DNA of 64,000 nucleotides, from assembly GCF_009674485.1 (NCBI RefSeq), contig NZ_WKJJ01000026.1, positions 32,186 through 96,185 of the forward strand, in the 5' to 3' direction. Within the stretch, counting starts at the first letter, position 1; the number at the start of each line of letters is the position of its first letter. Below the pieces are notes generated by a model. That model ran no database searches. It was given only the letters and a program-made list of their open reading frames with translations, and was not told where the DNA came from. The DNA comes from Pseudoduganella rivuli. Lineage in GTDB: Bacteria > Pseudomonadota > Gammaproteobacteria > Burkholderiales > Burkholderiaceae_D. The translations under genes and the position numbers were made by a program. This document shows positions 41,859-50,667 of the stretch, piece by piece.

Positions 41859-42872
41859 TCAGAAGAACGTCACTTCGTCCGACTCTGCTTCCTGGTGCTC
41901 CAGCCCCAGATGCACCGCGCGCTCCTCGGCCATCGCATAGGTGCTGGCCAGCGCCGCCAGCAGCGGCGCGGGATCGAGTTGCGGCACCGCTGCCGGCTGC
42001 GCCGCGCACTGCTCGGTGTGGTCGCGCAGCACATCCGGCATGCTGCGGATATTGTGCTGCACGTGGGACAGGATCTGGCTGACGCGGTCCTGGAATTGCA
42101 GCTGCACCAGGGCCTGCGCCACTTCGTCCTTGATGCCGCGGCTTTCCGCCTGCAGCAGTTGCGACGATTGCTGCAGCGCGCCCGCCACATCCTGGAAATT
42201 GGCCAGCACGGAACCGATCGCGTTTTCCGACGCCTGCATCGAATGCTGTTCCTGCTCGATCGACACGTCCGCCGCCTTGCAGGTGGCGTCGATGGCGGCG
42301 CTGATCTGCGCCACCTGCTGTGAAATGCTTTTACCCGTTTCCGCCGACTTGGCCGACAGCGACCGCACTTCGCGCGCCACCACGGCAAAGCCCCGCCCCG
42401 CCTCACCCGCGCGGGCCGCTTCAATCGCGGCGTTCAGCGCCAGCAGATTCGTATGCCAGGCAATGCTGGCCACTTCGGTCGCCATGGTTTGCAGCGGCGT
42501 GGTAAAGGCTTGCAATTGCTGGATCTTGTCCAGCATGGCGGCCTTGCTGGCGGCCGTGCTTTTCAGCAGCGCCAGCACTTCGCCCAGTTCCTTTTCACTG
42601 CTGGCAAACACGGCCACCAGTCCCTTGTCGTCGCCACCGGATGCGGACAGGGCCGCATCCAGGCGGTCGACGATGCTGGAAAAGCGCGCCGTCAAATCGC
42701 ACACGGCCTCTTCCATCTGAGAACGCGACGATTGCAAATGCGCATCCCACACCGACACCACTTGCTCGCTGAATTGCTGGCGGCTGGCCAGATAATCCTG
42801 CATGCCTGTATCGGCCATCCCGGATTTGCGGCCCGTGAATAAATTGCCTACATAATTCAATAATGCCCGCAT
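41859..42872 (-). CDS. Soluble methyl-accepting chemotaxis protein
   Basis: A 337-residue receptor with no membrane segment. The signalling hairpin tip is clear: IAWHTNLLALNAAIEAARAG followed by EAGRGFAVVAREVRSLSAKSAE, near residues 140-180. A His replaces the more usual Gln in the first part of the tip. Flanking coiled coils are present, and the protein ends in an acidic EAESDEVTFF tail. It probably senses a cytosolic signal or joins other receptor arrays. It faces the receiver/CheC/GGDEF operon across a REP-like element, so a shared chemosensory role is likely. Confidence 0.92.
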   Translation of the reverse strand: MRALLNYVGNLFTGRKSGMADTGMQDYLASRQQFSEQVVSVWDAHLQSSRSQMEEAVCDLTARFSSIVDRLDAALSASGGDDKGLVAVFASSEKELGEVLALLKSTAASKAAMLDKIQQLQAFTTPLQTMATEVASIAWHTNLLALNAAIEAARAGEAGRGFAVVAREVRSLSAKSAETGKSISQQVAQISAAIDATCKAADVSIEQEQHSMQASENAIGSVLANFQDVAGALQQSSQLLQAESRGIKDEVAQALVQLQFQDRVSQILSHVQHNIRSMPDVLRDHTEQCAAQPAAVPQLDPAPLLAALASTYAMAEERAVHLGLEHQEAESDEVTFF

Positions 42873-42956
42873 AAGCTGGTACCGGTAAAAATCAAAACCT
42901 GCATCATGCTACCGATATTTCCCAATCACAAGGCAAGCACCATTAATTCTTACAGC

Positions 42957-45806
42957 TCAGTCGCGTAAAAAATACAGACCGCCTTTATTTCGAAGCATAA
43001 GTAACAATAATCCGCATGCCAGCATCAGCCACACTTGCGGTTCCGGCACCGGCATCAGCGCCAGCGTGTAATCAAACGCATAACCACTCTGCGCTTCCAG
43101 GTTCCATGCGGTGCGGATGACCACGTCCTGCACGCCCACGCCCAATATGCCGAGATCCAGTACGCGGTGGTTGAAAAAGGATTGCGCTTCCGCCAACGAC
43201 GTAAAAGATTGGCTATATAAATCGACACCGTGATTACTGATATTTAATTCAAGCTTTTGAAAACCCAGATTCAAAACCGCCGCATTCATCAATCCCAACA
43301 TTAAATGCCGCGCACCATCGGTGGAAAATTGAAACGCACCGTTGGATTCATAAGTGTAAATATTTCCGGGCGCCTGGCTTTGGCGATAAGACACGCCTTG
43401 CGCGCCCTGGCCGATAACCGACGCCCCTGCCGGCAGCGCCGCATTGGCAACAGTGGCAATCGCGGCAGCAACAGGCGCCAGCCCGGCGCGCGCCATCACA
43501 TTGGCGCCGCCCGCGATATCCAGCGGCGCATGCCCCGCACCGCCGCCCGCATCGCTGGCGGCCTCGCTGGACGCCACGGTATTGCCGGGCACGACCGCCG
43601 CCGTGGCGCCTGCCTGCGCCGTGGCGGCGTGGCCCTGCCACGTCCCCTCCGACGTTGCGCGCGACTGTGCCACGCCGCCGAGACCGGACGCTTTAGCGCC
43701 CGCCAGCGCCACGCCGCCATGCAAGGTGGTGGCCGCTGCGCTGAGCGCCGACGCCGTGCCTGCGCGTGCGCCCTGCCCGCCGGTGGCCTGGGCCGACGCG
43801 ACGGCGAAGCGCTCCGACGTGGCCTGCGCGTGCGCCGTGGCATTGCCGCCGGCGCCGCCCGGCCCGTCGCCAATGCTGTTCAGTGGGATCGCCACCCCGC
43901 CCGCCGCCACGGCGGCGCTGACGGCGTTGCCCCTGGCCCGCACATCGGCCAGCGCGCTGGCGTCGCCGCCCGTGCCGTTATAGCCATTCTGGTTGTAGCC
44001 GCCGGTGCCGCCATTGGCCACGCTGCTGCCGTTGACAACCGTGCCCGCTTTGGTCGAAGACAGTTGCAGCGTACTGTCCGCATTGCCGCCCCGCCCGGCC
44101 AGCGCCTGGCGCGTCTCGTACGAATGGCCGCCATAACCGCCCTCCGCCAGCACGGCGCCGGACAGGCTTGCCGCGCGGTTATCCGACACTGTCAGGCTGG
44201 AGCGGCCATGTCCCGCCCGTCCGCCCTGTCCCAGCCGGCTTTCGCCGCCATCGCCGCCCCGCGCGCGCTGGTCCAGCGTCAGCGCGCCAGACGTACTGCC
44301 CGCAACCGCGTTGGCCATCGTGCTGTCGCCGCCATCGCCGCTGGCCGCCCCCGCGCCGCCAAAGCCGCCCGGTCCGCCTTGCTGGACCGCCGTCACATTC
44401 ACGGCGCCGCTGCCGGATTGCCCGCTGGCCTGCGCCCGCCCCGTCCCGCCAGTGCCACCCTTGCGGCCCGGCGTGATGGCCGAACCGGCCACGCCGCCAT
44501 AACTCTGCGCCAGCACATTCACGCTGCGGTTGCCCGTGGTGACCGCGTGCACGCTGCTGGCGCCATTGCCGCCATTGGCGCCGTTACCCTTGGCGCTGTA
44601 GCCGGCCGATCCGCCGCTGGCGAAGCTGCTGGCGGTGATGTCGCCAACGCCGGCGGCCTGCACGCGCGACACTGCATCGCCGCCCGCCATGGGGCGGCCG
44701 CCGCTGCCCTCGGCGCTGCCGCCGTTGCCGCCGATGGCGTAGTTGAGAATATCCAGGCTGGATGCGTTGCGGTCGTTGACTTGCATCCGCGAGCGCGCGC
44801 GGCCCGCCGCGCCGCCATCGGCGCTGCCGCCCTGGCTGTTGCCGCCGCTGCCACCGTGCGCCCACTGGCCCAGCGACAGCTTGCCGCTGGTGGCGCCCGT
44901 GGCGGCATTGTTCAGTTGCGCATCGGCGCCATTGCCGCCCGCCGCGCCGTTATAGCCATTGGCGCCCAGGCCGCCATTGACCACCGCTTCCACGTCCACC
45001 TTGCCGCTGCCGGACACACCGCGCGCGGTGGCCGTGGCCACGCCGCCCGCCCCCGACTGCCGTCCCGCGCCAGTGGCTGCCGCGCCATAGCCGCCGGATG
45101 CGCTGGCGTAAACCCTGACGCTGCTGCCGCCACCGCCCGTCCCTTCCGCCTTGCTGGTGGCGCGGGCGCCCTGCTCGCCGGCGCCGGACGATGGATCGAA
45201 CGACCCCGTGCCGCCTACGGCCGCGCTATAGCCGTCGATCTGGCCGCCGCCCCGCAACGTCAGCACGGCGTTGGCGTCGCCGCCGCGCCGGTTGGCGCCC
45301 TGCGCCGACGATGCGCCGCCATTGCCGCCGAACGCCGTGCTGTAACCCTGTGCATTACGTCCCGTCAGGTCCAGTTCCGCTTCCGCATTGCCGCCCCGGC
45401 CCGCACTGCCGCCCGGCGCCGCCGCGCCGCCGTTGCCGCCGGTGGCGCTGGCCGCTCCCTGGGTCGTGGCGTTGCCGCTGGCGGTGGCCCGGACACGGGC
45501 CGTGGCGGCGCCACCATCGCCCGACGCGGCGCCGGCGCCGCCTTTTCCTCCCGCACCACCGTTGGCGGTGGCACGGTTGACACGGTTGACGGGGTCGGCC
45601 GAGCCGTTAATGATGGCTTGCGCCGGCTTGCCGGGCTGGCCCGGCTGTCCCGCGGCGCCGGGTGCGCCGTCGGCGCCCGTCACGGTGAGTTCGGCGGCAT
45701 GAAGCAGCGGAAATGGCGCAGCGCCGGCCAGCAAGGCCAGCAACGTCAAACGGGGGAAATACCGGACAGAATGCGACCGGACAGAATGCGGCAGACGTGC
45801 AGGCAT
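42957..45806 (-). CDS. Very glycine-rich PEP-CTERM surface protein
   Basis: A 949-residue exported protein. The signal peptide (LTLLALLAGAAPFPLLHAAE) is followed by a short collagen-like run (GADGAPGAAGQPGQPGKPAQ) and about 750 residues of low-complexity Gly/Ala/Ser/Asn repeats such as GGNGGASS and GGTGG. A folded C-terminal domain of about 130 residues follows. The protein ends in a PEP-CTERM sorting signal: VPEPQVW, a hydrophobic helix and a basic end (LLLLMLRNKG). PEP-CTERM proteins are processed by exosortase and often belong to extracellular matrix or biofilm. The start has GAGG seven bases upstream. The gene is monocistronic. Confidence 0.9.
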   Translation of the reverse strand: MPARLPHSVRSHSVRYFPRLTLLALLAGAAPFPLLHAAELTVTGADGAPGAAGQPGQPGKPAQAIINGSADPVNRVNRATANGGAGGKGGAGAASGDGGAATARVRATASGNATTQGAASATGGNGGAAAPGGSAGRGGNAEAELDLTGRNAQGYSTAFGGNGGASSAQGANRRGGDANAVLTLRGGGQIDGYSAAVGGTGSFDPSSGAGEQGARATSKAEGTGGGGSSVRVYASASGGYGAAATGAGRQSGAGGVATATARGVSGSGKVDVEAVVNGGLGANGYNGAAGGNGADAQLNNAATGATSGKLSLGQWAHGGSGGNSQGGSADGGAAGRARSRMQVNDRNASSLDILNYAIGGNGGSAEGSGGRPMAGGDAVSRVQAAGVGDITASSFASGGSAGYSAKGNGANGGNGASSVHAVTTGNRSVNVLAQSYGGVAGSAITPGRKGGTGGTGRAQASGQSGSGAVNVTAVQQGGPGGFGGAGAASGDGGDSTMANAVAGSTSGALTLDQRARGGDGGESRLGQGGRAGHGRSSLTVSDNRAASLSGAVLAEGGYGGHSYETRQALAGRGGNADSTLQLSSTKAGTVVNGSSVANGGTGGYNQNGYNGTGGDASALADVRARGNAVSAAVAAGGVAIPLNSIGDGPGGAGGNATAHAQATSERFAVASAQATGGQGARAGTASALSAAATTLHGGVALAGAKASGLGGVAQSRATSEGTWQGHAATAQAGATAAVVPGNTVASSEAASDAGGGAGHAPLDIAGGANVMARAGLAPVAAAIATVANAALPAGASVIGQGAQGVSYRQSQAPGNIYTYESNGAFQFSTDGARHLMLGLMNAAVLNLGFQKLELNISNHGVDLYSQSFTSLAEAQSFFNHRVLDLGILGVGVQDVVIRTAWNLEAQSGYAFDYTLALMPVPEPQVWLMLACGLLLLMLRNKGGLYFLRD

Positions 45807-45905
45807 GGCGTGACCTCTCGTTAAGAACGGTGGGCAAACTCACGGGAGGCTAGCACGGCCGTCATGCCGCAACGGACACAATACGATCAGGAAAAAACAG
45901 GAAAA

Positions 45906-46115
45906 TCAGGCGGCTTTGGGTTCGGCCCGGGTGCAGCCGGTGCACTGCTGAGCATGGCGGGTCAGCCGCATCAATTCGCAGCTGGTGCGGGCGGCGCGCA
46001 ATTCGGCCCCTTTGAACAGGGCGCCATCGCCACCGACGAAGTCGAGTTCATCAAACCGTTCGGCCCAGCCGGATTTGATGGTATTTACGAGGTGAAAGTA
46101 CTGCAGGCAATCCAC
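45906..46115 (-). CDS. Small cysteine-containing protein, function unknown
   Basis: 69 residues from a GTG at 46115. The frame is open further upstream with a plausible extension (FPLDTACIV) and no better start codon, so the true N-terminus is uncertain. The protein has a DCLQYFHLVNTIKSGWAERF helix, an acidic FVGGDGALFKG turn and a C-terminal CTGC pair that could bind metal. No ribosome binding site is obvious, and the family is unknown to me. It lies between the PEP-CTERM gene and the REP-like element at 46177. Confidence 0.5.
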   Translation of the reverse strand: MDCLQYFHLVNTIKSGWAERFDELDFVGGDGALFKGAELRAARTSCELMRLTRHAQQCTGCTRAEPKAA

Positions 46116-46176
46116 GATACAAGCCGTGTCGAGCGGGAAAATGCCAGTGTAACAAAGAGCCGCGACTCTTGCTCAA

Positions 46177-46277
46177 GTAGGGCGGATTGGAAGTACCAAG
46201 CCGCCATGCCGGCATCGCGACAGCACTATCGCTACCGACAGAGCACGCATGGCGGCTCGCAAGCGAACCGCCCTACG
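46177..46277. repeat. REP-like palindromic element 3
   Basis: Bounded by GTAGGGCGG and CCGCCCTAC, with internal CCGCCATGCCGGCATCGCG and GCATGGCGGCTCGCAAGCG arms. It lies between the small protein gene at 45906 and the eda stop codon. Confidence 0.8.
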
Positions 46278-46314
46278 AATGAACGCGTGCGGGAAGTTTC
46301 AACCGAAAGCGTTA

Positions 46315-46935
46315 TCAGCCGCGCAGGCTGCTGGCCGCCTTGGCGATTTCCGTGATGCGGGCCCAGTCGCGCGCCTTGATCACGTCTTTCGGCGTCAGCC
46401 ACGAACCACCCACGCAGGCGACGTTTTTCAGCGCCAGGAATTGCGGTGCGGTTTCCTGGGAAATGCCGCCCGTCGGGCAGAACGTCACGTCCGGCAGCGG
46501 ACCGCCGATACCGCTCAGCAGCGCCACGCCGCCGGCCGGCACGGCCGGGAACAGTTTCAACTGCTTGAAGCCATGTTCGCGCGCCACCATCACTTCGGAC
46601 GGCGTCATCACGCCCGGCAGCAGCGGCAGGCCGCTGCTTTTCGCGGCGGCGATCAGCGCCGGCGTCAGGCCCGGCGACACGCCGAACACGGCGCCCGCGT
46701 CGCGCGCGGCGGCGAATTCTTCCGGCTGCGTCAGCGTGCCCACGCCAACGATGGCGCCTTCCACCTGCGACATGGCCTTGATGGCGTCCAGCGCGTACTT
46801 GGTGCGCAGCGTGACTTCCAGCGTACGGATACCGCCCGCCACCAGCGCCTGTGCCAGCGGCACCGCGTCTTCAGGGTCGTCGATCACAATCACGGGCAGC
46901 ACCGCGGAGGCGCGCATAATTTCCAGCAAAGTCAT
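46315..46935 (-). CDS. eda: 2-dehydro-3-deoxy-phosphogluconate aldolase (Eda)
   Basis: A 206-residue class I aldolase that cleaves KDPG to pyruvate and glyceraldehyde 3-phosphate, the last step of the Entner-Doudoroff pathway. Recognisable parts are RTLEVTLRTKYALDAIKAM (catalytic Glu), VGVGTLTQPEEFAAARDAGA, and FCPTGGISQETAPQFLALKN with the Schiff-base lysine nearby (FKQLKLFPA). It starts four bases after the edd stop codon, so edd and eda form one operon. Confidence 0.96.
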   Translation of the reverse strand: MTLLEIMRASAVLPVIVIDDPEDAVPLAQALVAGGIRTLEVTLRTKYALDAIKAMSQVEGAIVGVGTLTQPEEFAAARDAGAVFGVSPGLTPALIAAAKSSGLPLLPGVMTPSEVMVAREHGFKQLKLFPAVPAGGVALLSGIGGPLPDVTFCPTGGISQETAPQFLALKNVACVGGSWLTPKDVIKARDWARITEIAKAASSLRG

Positions 46936-46938
46936 GGG

Positions 46939-48867
46939 TCAGTCCTTCTTCATGGAGTAATCTTCATCGGAGCCCGGCATCGTGTTTCCGACCGGGTTAC
47001 CGTCGTGCAGCTGGACGGTGGTGGGAATCGGCGACGGCAGCGGGAACGTGGTGGCGCCGGCTTCCGCTTCGCTGACGCTGTTGCGGAACATCGAGAACAG
47101 TTCGCGGCCCATGCCGACCGAGTTCGGCGTCAGGTCGGCGTGCGCCAGCGCGCGGGCATGCCAGACGTCGGTCGGCACCAGCGCTTCCAGCGCGCCACGG
47201 GTGGCGTCCACGCGGATCAGGTCGCCGTCGCGCACCAGGCCCAGCGGGCCGCCGGCCAGGATTTCCGGCGATACGTGGATCGCGGCCGGCACTTTGCCGG
47301 ACGCGCCGGACATGCGGCCATCCGTCACCAGCGCGACTTTGCGGCCCGCATCCTGCAGGTTCGCCAGCGCCGGCGTCAGCGCGTGCAATTCCGGCATGCC
47401 GTTCGCGCGCGGGCCCTGGAAGCGCACCACCGCCACGAAATCCTTGTCCAGCTGCTTGGCTTTATACGCCGCCATGAACGCTTCCTGCGAATCGAACACG
47501 ATGGCAGGCGCTTCCACCACGCGGTGCTCTTCCTTGACGGCCGATACTTTCATGATTGCGCGGCCCAGGTTGCCCTTGACCAACACCATGCCGCCATCCG
47601 GCGAGAATGGATTGGTGTGCGGACGCAGCACCTTATCGTCGGCGGAAACGGCCGGCACATCTTTCCACACCACGCCGGCAAAGTCGCCGTCGTTATCGGA
47701 CAGGAACGGTTCCACCGTATGCTTGCGCAAGCCTTTGCCCAGCACGGTCAGCACGTCGTCGTGCAGCAAGCCCGCATCCAGCAATTCGCGGATGACGAAG
47801 CCGGTGCCGCCCGCCGCGTGGAAGTGGTTGACGTCCGCGTCGCCATTCGGATAAACGCGCGCCAGCAACGGCACCACGGCCGACAGTTCGTTGAAATCGT
47901 TCCAGTCGATGATGATGCCGGCCGCCTTGGCAATCGCCGGCAGGTGCAGCGTGTGGTTGGTCGAACCGCCGGTGGCCAGCAGCGCCACCACGGCGTTGAC
48001 GATGGATTTCTCATCGACGATGTGGCCGACCGGCAGGTATTCATTGCCCTGGTCCGTGATCACTGCGGCGCGTTGCGCGGCGGCGGCCGTCAGCGCATCG
48101 CGCAGCGGCGTGCCCGGCGTGATGAAGGCGGCGCCCGGCAAGTGCAGGCCCATCACTTCCATCAGCATCTGGTTACTGTTGGCGGTGCCGTAGAACGTGC
48201 AGGTGCCGGCGCCGTGATACGCCTTGGCTTCGCCTTCCAGCAATTCTTCGCGGGTCGCCTCGCCTTTCGCATAGCGCTGGCGGATCGCGGCTTTTTCCTT
48301 GTTGGAGATACCGGTCGTCATCGGGCCGGCCGGCACGAACACGGCAGGCAAATGGCCGAAGTGCAGCGCGCCGATCAGCAGGCCCGGCACGATCTTGTCG
48401 CACACGCCGAGGAACAGCGCCGAGTCGAACATGTTGTGGGACAACGCCACCGCCACCGACATGGCGATCGCATCGCGCGAGAACAGCGACAATTCCATGC
48501 CCGGCTGGCCCTGCGTCACGCCATCGCACATGGCGGGCGTGCCGCCGGCGAATTGCGCCACGGCGCCCACCTTGCGCACGGCATCCTTGATGATGGCCGG
48601 GAAGGTTTCAAATGGCTGGTGCGCCGACAGCATGTCGTTATACGCGGAGACGATCGCCACGCTGGGCTTTTTGACTTCCTTCAGCAGCAGCTTGTCATTG
48701 GCCGGGAACGCGGCAAAGCCGTGCGCCAGGTTCGTGCACGCCAGCGCGCCGCGCTGCGGGCCCTTGGTACGGGCCGCTTCCAGGTGCGCCAGGTAGGCGG
48801 CGCGCGATGGACGGCTGCGTTCAATGATGCGTGCTGTTACGGATTCAAGTACGGGATGCACCGCCAT
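46939..48867 (-). CDS. edd: Phosphogluconate dehydratase (Edd)
   Basis: A 642-residue IlvD/Edd-family dehydratase that converts 6-phosphogluconate to KDPG. It has the expected cysteines of an iron-sulphur cluster (GGTPAMCDGVTQGQPGMELS; FLGVCDKIVPGLL; HGAGTCTFYGTANSNQM) and the C-terminal VTDGRMSGASGKVPAAIHVS segment. The length is normal. GAGG lies seven bases before the ATG. A HexR-like operator lies at 48896-48909, overlapping the probable -10 region, so repression by HexR and release by KDPG is the expected control. Confidence 0.97.
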   Translation of the reverse strand: MAVHPVLESVTARIIERSRPSRAAYLAHLEAARTKGPQRGALACTNLAHGFAAFPANDKLLLKEVKKPSVAIVSAYNDMLSAHQPFETFPAIIKDAVRKVGAVAQFAGGTPAMCDGVTQGQPGMELSLFSRDAIAMSVAVALSHNMFDSALFLGVCDKIVPGLLIGALHFGHLPAVFVPAGPMTTGISNKEKAAIRQRYAKGEATREELLEGEAKAYHGAGTCTFYGTANSNQMLMEVMGLHLPGAAFITPGTPLRDALTAAAAQRAAVITDQGNEYLPVGHIVDEKSIVNAVVALLATGGSTNHTLHLPAIAKAAGIIIDWNDFNELSAVVPLLARVYPNGDADVNHFHAAGGTGFVIRELLDAGLLHDDVLTVLGKGLRKHTVEPFLSDNDGDFAGVVWKDVPAVSADDKVLRPHTNPFSPDGGMVLVKGNLGRAIMKVSAVKEEHRVVEAPAIVFDSQEAFMAAYKAKQLDKDFVAVVRFQGPRANGMPELHALTPALANLQDAGRKVALVTDGRMSGASGKVPAAIHVSPEILAGGPLGLVRDGDLIRVDATRGALEALVPTDVWHARALAHADLTPNSVGMGRELFSMFRNSVSEAEAGATTFPLPSPIPTTVQLHDGNPVGNTMPGSDEDYSMKKD

Positions 48868-48895
48868 GATATTTCCTCAAGAGTCATATTTGAGT

Positions 48896-48950
48896 GAAAT
48901 TTTACTACAAAATTACACGGCGCAATCAATTTTTTGCGTAGTGAATTTAC
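48896..48950. promoter_or_regulatory. Candidate HexR operators between edd and pgi
   Basis: On the minus strand TGTAGTAAAATTTC (48909-48896) lies before edd, 14 bases after TTGATT (48929-48924), a plausible -35. On the plus strand CGTAGTGAATTTAC (48937-48950) lies before pgi. Both match the TGTAGTAAATTTTC repeats at the zwf promoter (one and three differences) and resemble the known HexR palindrome. Confidence 0.6.
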
Positions 48951-49014
48951 CGAATCTGTTGTATGATAAATCATCCCTGCAACCAGATGTCCCAACGATA
49001 GCCCCACGACACCT

Positions 49015-50667
49015 ATGCGCCAGCCCGCCCTGACCACCACCGCCAGTTACCAGGCATTAGCAGCCCACCACGCAGAAACCCGCCAACGCACGTTGCGCGA
49101 CTTGTTTGCCGCCGACCCGCAGCGTTTCGAGCAATTGTCCACCGGCGCCGCCGGCCTGTTCCTCGACTATTCCAAGAACCGGCTGGACGCCACCACCGTC
49201 AAGCTCCTGACGGCCCTGGCCCGCGAGCGGGGCGTGGAGCGCCTGCGCGACGCCATGTTCGCCGGGGAGAAGATCAATATAACCGAACAGCGCGCCGTCC
49301 TGCATACCGCGCTGCGTATGCCGCGCGGCAAGGAATTGACGGTCGATGGCCAGGACGTGAATGCCGATGTGCACGCCGTGCTGGACCGCATCCGCGACTT
49401 CACGGACCGGGTGCGCAGCGGCGCATGGCTGGGCCACACCGGCAAGCAGATCACGGACGTCGTCAACATCGGCATCGGCGGCTCGGACCTGGGCCCGAAA
49501 ATGGCATGTTTGGCGCTGCGCTCGTATGCGCACCCGCGCCTGAAAATGCATTTCGTGTCCAACGTCGACGGCCACGACATGGATGCCGCGCTGGCCCAGG
49601 TGAATGCCGAAACCACGCTGTTCATCATCGCGTCGAAAACGTTCACGACCGCGGAAACCATGATGAACGCGCACACGGCGCGCAGCTGGTTCCTGCGTAA
49701 CGGCCGGGAAGACGGCCTGGCCAAACACTTTGTCGCGGTATCGACCAATGCCGACGCGGTGGGTAAATTCGGCATCGACACCGCCAACATGTTCCCGTTC
49801 TGGGACTGGGTCGGCGGCCGCTATTCCGTGTGGTCGGCCATCGGCCTGCCGGTGGCGCTGTCGATCGGCTTCGGCTACTTCAGCGATTTCCTGGCCGGCG
49901 CCCATGACATGGATGAACACTTCCGCAGCGCGCCGCTGGAAAAGAACTTGCCTGCACTGCTGGCGCTGGTCGGCTTCTGGAACCGCCAGTTCGAAGGCGC
50001 CGCCTCGCTGTCGATCGCACCGTACCATCAGGACTTGAACCGCTTCCCCGCGTACTTGCAGCAGCTCGACATGGAAAGCAACGGCAAGCGCATCACCCGC
50101 AGCGGCGATCCGGTCGATACGCCGACCTGCCCGGTGGTGTGGGGCGAATGCGGCACCAATGCGCAGCACGCGTACTTCCAGCTGCTGCACCAGGGCACCG
50201 ACGTGACGCCGATGGACTTCATCGCCGCGCTGCGCCCGACGCACGACCTGGACGGCCACCACGATGCGCTGCTGGCCAATTGCTTCGCGCAATCGGAAGC
50301 GTTCATGACCGGCAAGACCGAAGCGGAAGTGCGCGCGGAGCTGGCGGCGCAAGGCGTGCCGGACGCGCAAATCGATGCACTGGCGCCCCATAAAACGTTC
50401 CCGGGCAACCGTCCGTCCAACACGATCCTGATGGACGTGCTGAATCCTGCCACGCTGGGTGCGCTGATCGCGCTGTATGAACACAAGACGTTCGTGCAGG
50501 GCGCGCTGTGGGACATCAACAGCTTCGACCAGTGGGGCGTGGAACTGGGCAAGGTCCTGGCGAAAGCCATCCAGGCGGAATTGACTGGTGAACCGCAACC
50601 GTCCCGCCACGACAGTTCGACGAATGGTTTGATTGAAATGGCGAAAGCCGCGCAGGAGCTGCGGTAA
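49015..50667 (+). CDS. pgi: Glucose-6-phosphate isomerase
   Basis: A 550-residue enzyme interconverting glucose 6-phosphate and fructose 6-phosphate. Both family signatures are present: the phosphosugar-binding stretch NIGIGGSDLGPKMA and the active-site stretch DINSFDQWGVELGK near the C-terminus. The segment VGGRYSVWSAIGLPVALSIG is also typical. It is divergent from edd across the HexR-like sites. Its stop overlaps the start of the lactonase gene by one base (TAATG), so the two are co-translated. It feeds fructose 6-phosphate back into the pathway. Confidence 0.97.
   Translation: MRQPALTTTASYQALAAHHAETRQRTLRDLFAADPQRFEQLSTGAAGLFLDYSKNRLDATTVKLLTALARERGVERLRDAMFAGEKINITEQRAVLHTALRMPRGKELTVDGQDVNADVHAVLDRIRDFTDRVRSGAWLGHTGKQITDVVNIGIGGSDLGPKMACLALRSYAHPRLKMHFVSNVDGHDMDAALAQVNAETTLFIIASKTFTTAETMMNAHTARSWFLRNGREDGLAKHFVAVSTNADAVGKFGIDTANMFPFWDWVGGRYSVWSAIGLPVALSIGFGYFSDFLAGAHDMDEHFRSAPLEKNLPALLALVGFWNRQFEGAASLSIAPYHQDLNRFPAYLQQLDMESNGKRITRSGDPVDTPTCPVVWGECGTNAQHAYFQLLHQGTDVTPMDFIAALRPTHDLDGHHDALLANCFAQSEAFMTGKTEAEVRAELAAQGVPDAQIDALAPHKTFPGNRPSNTILMDVLNPATLGALIALYEHKTFVQGALWDINSFDQWGVELGKVLAKAIQAELTGEPQPSRHDSSTNGLIEMAKAAQELR

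Noticed and set aside
43305..45824. Long plus-strand frame opposite the glycine-rich PEP-CTERM gene
   Set aside because: It is Arg/Ala/His-rich shadow of the glycine codons; the minus-strand frame has a signal peptide, ribosome binding site and PEP-CTERM tail.
46249..48897. Long plus-strand frame opposite eda and edd
   Set aside because: Both minus-strand genes are unmistakable enzymes; the plus-strand reading has no family features.
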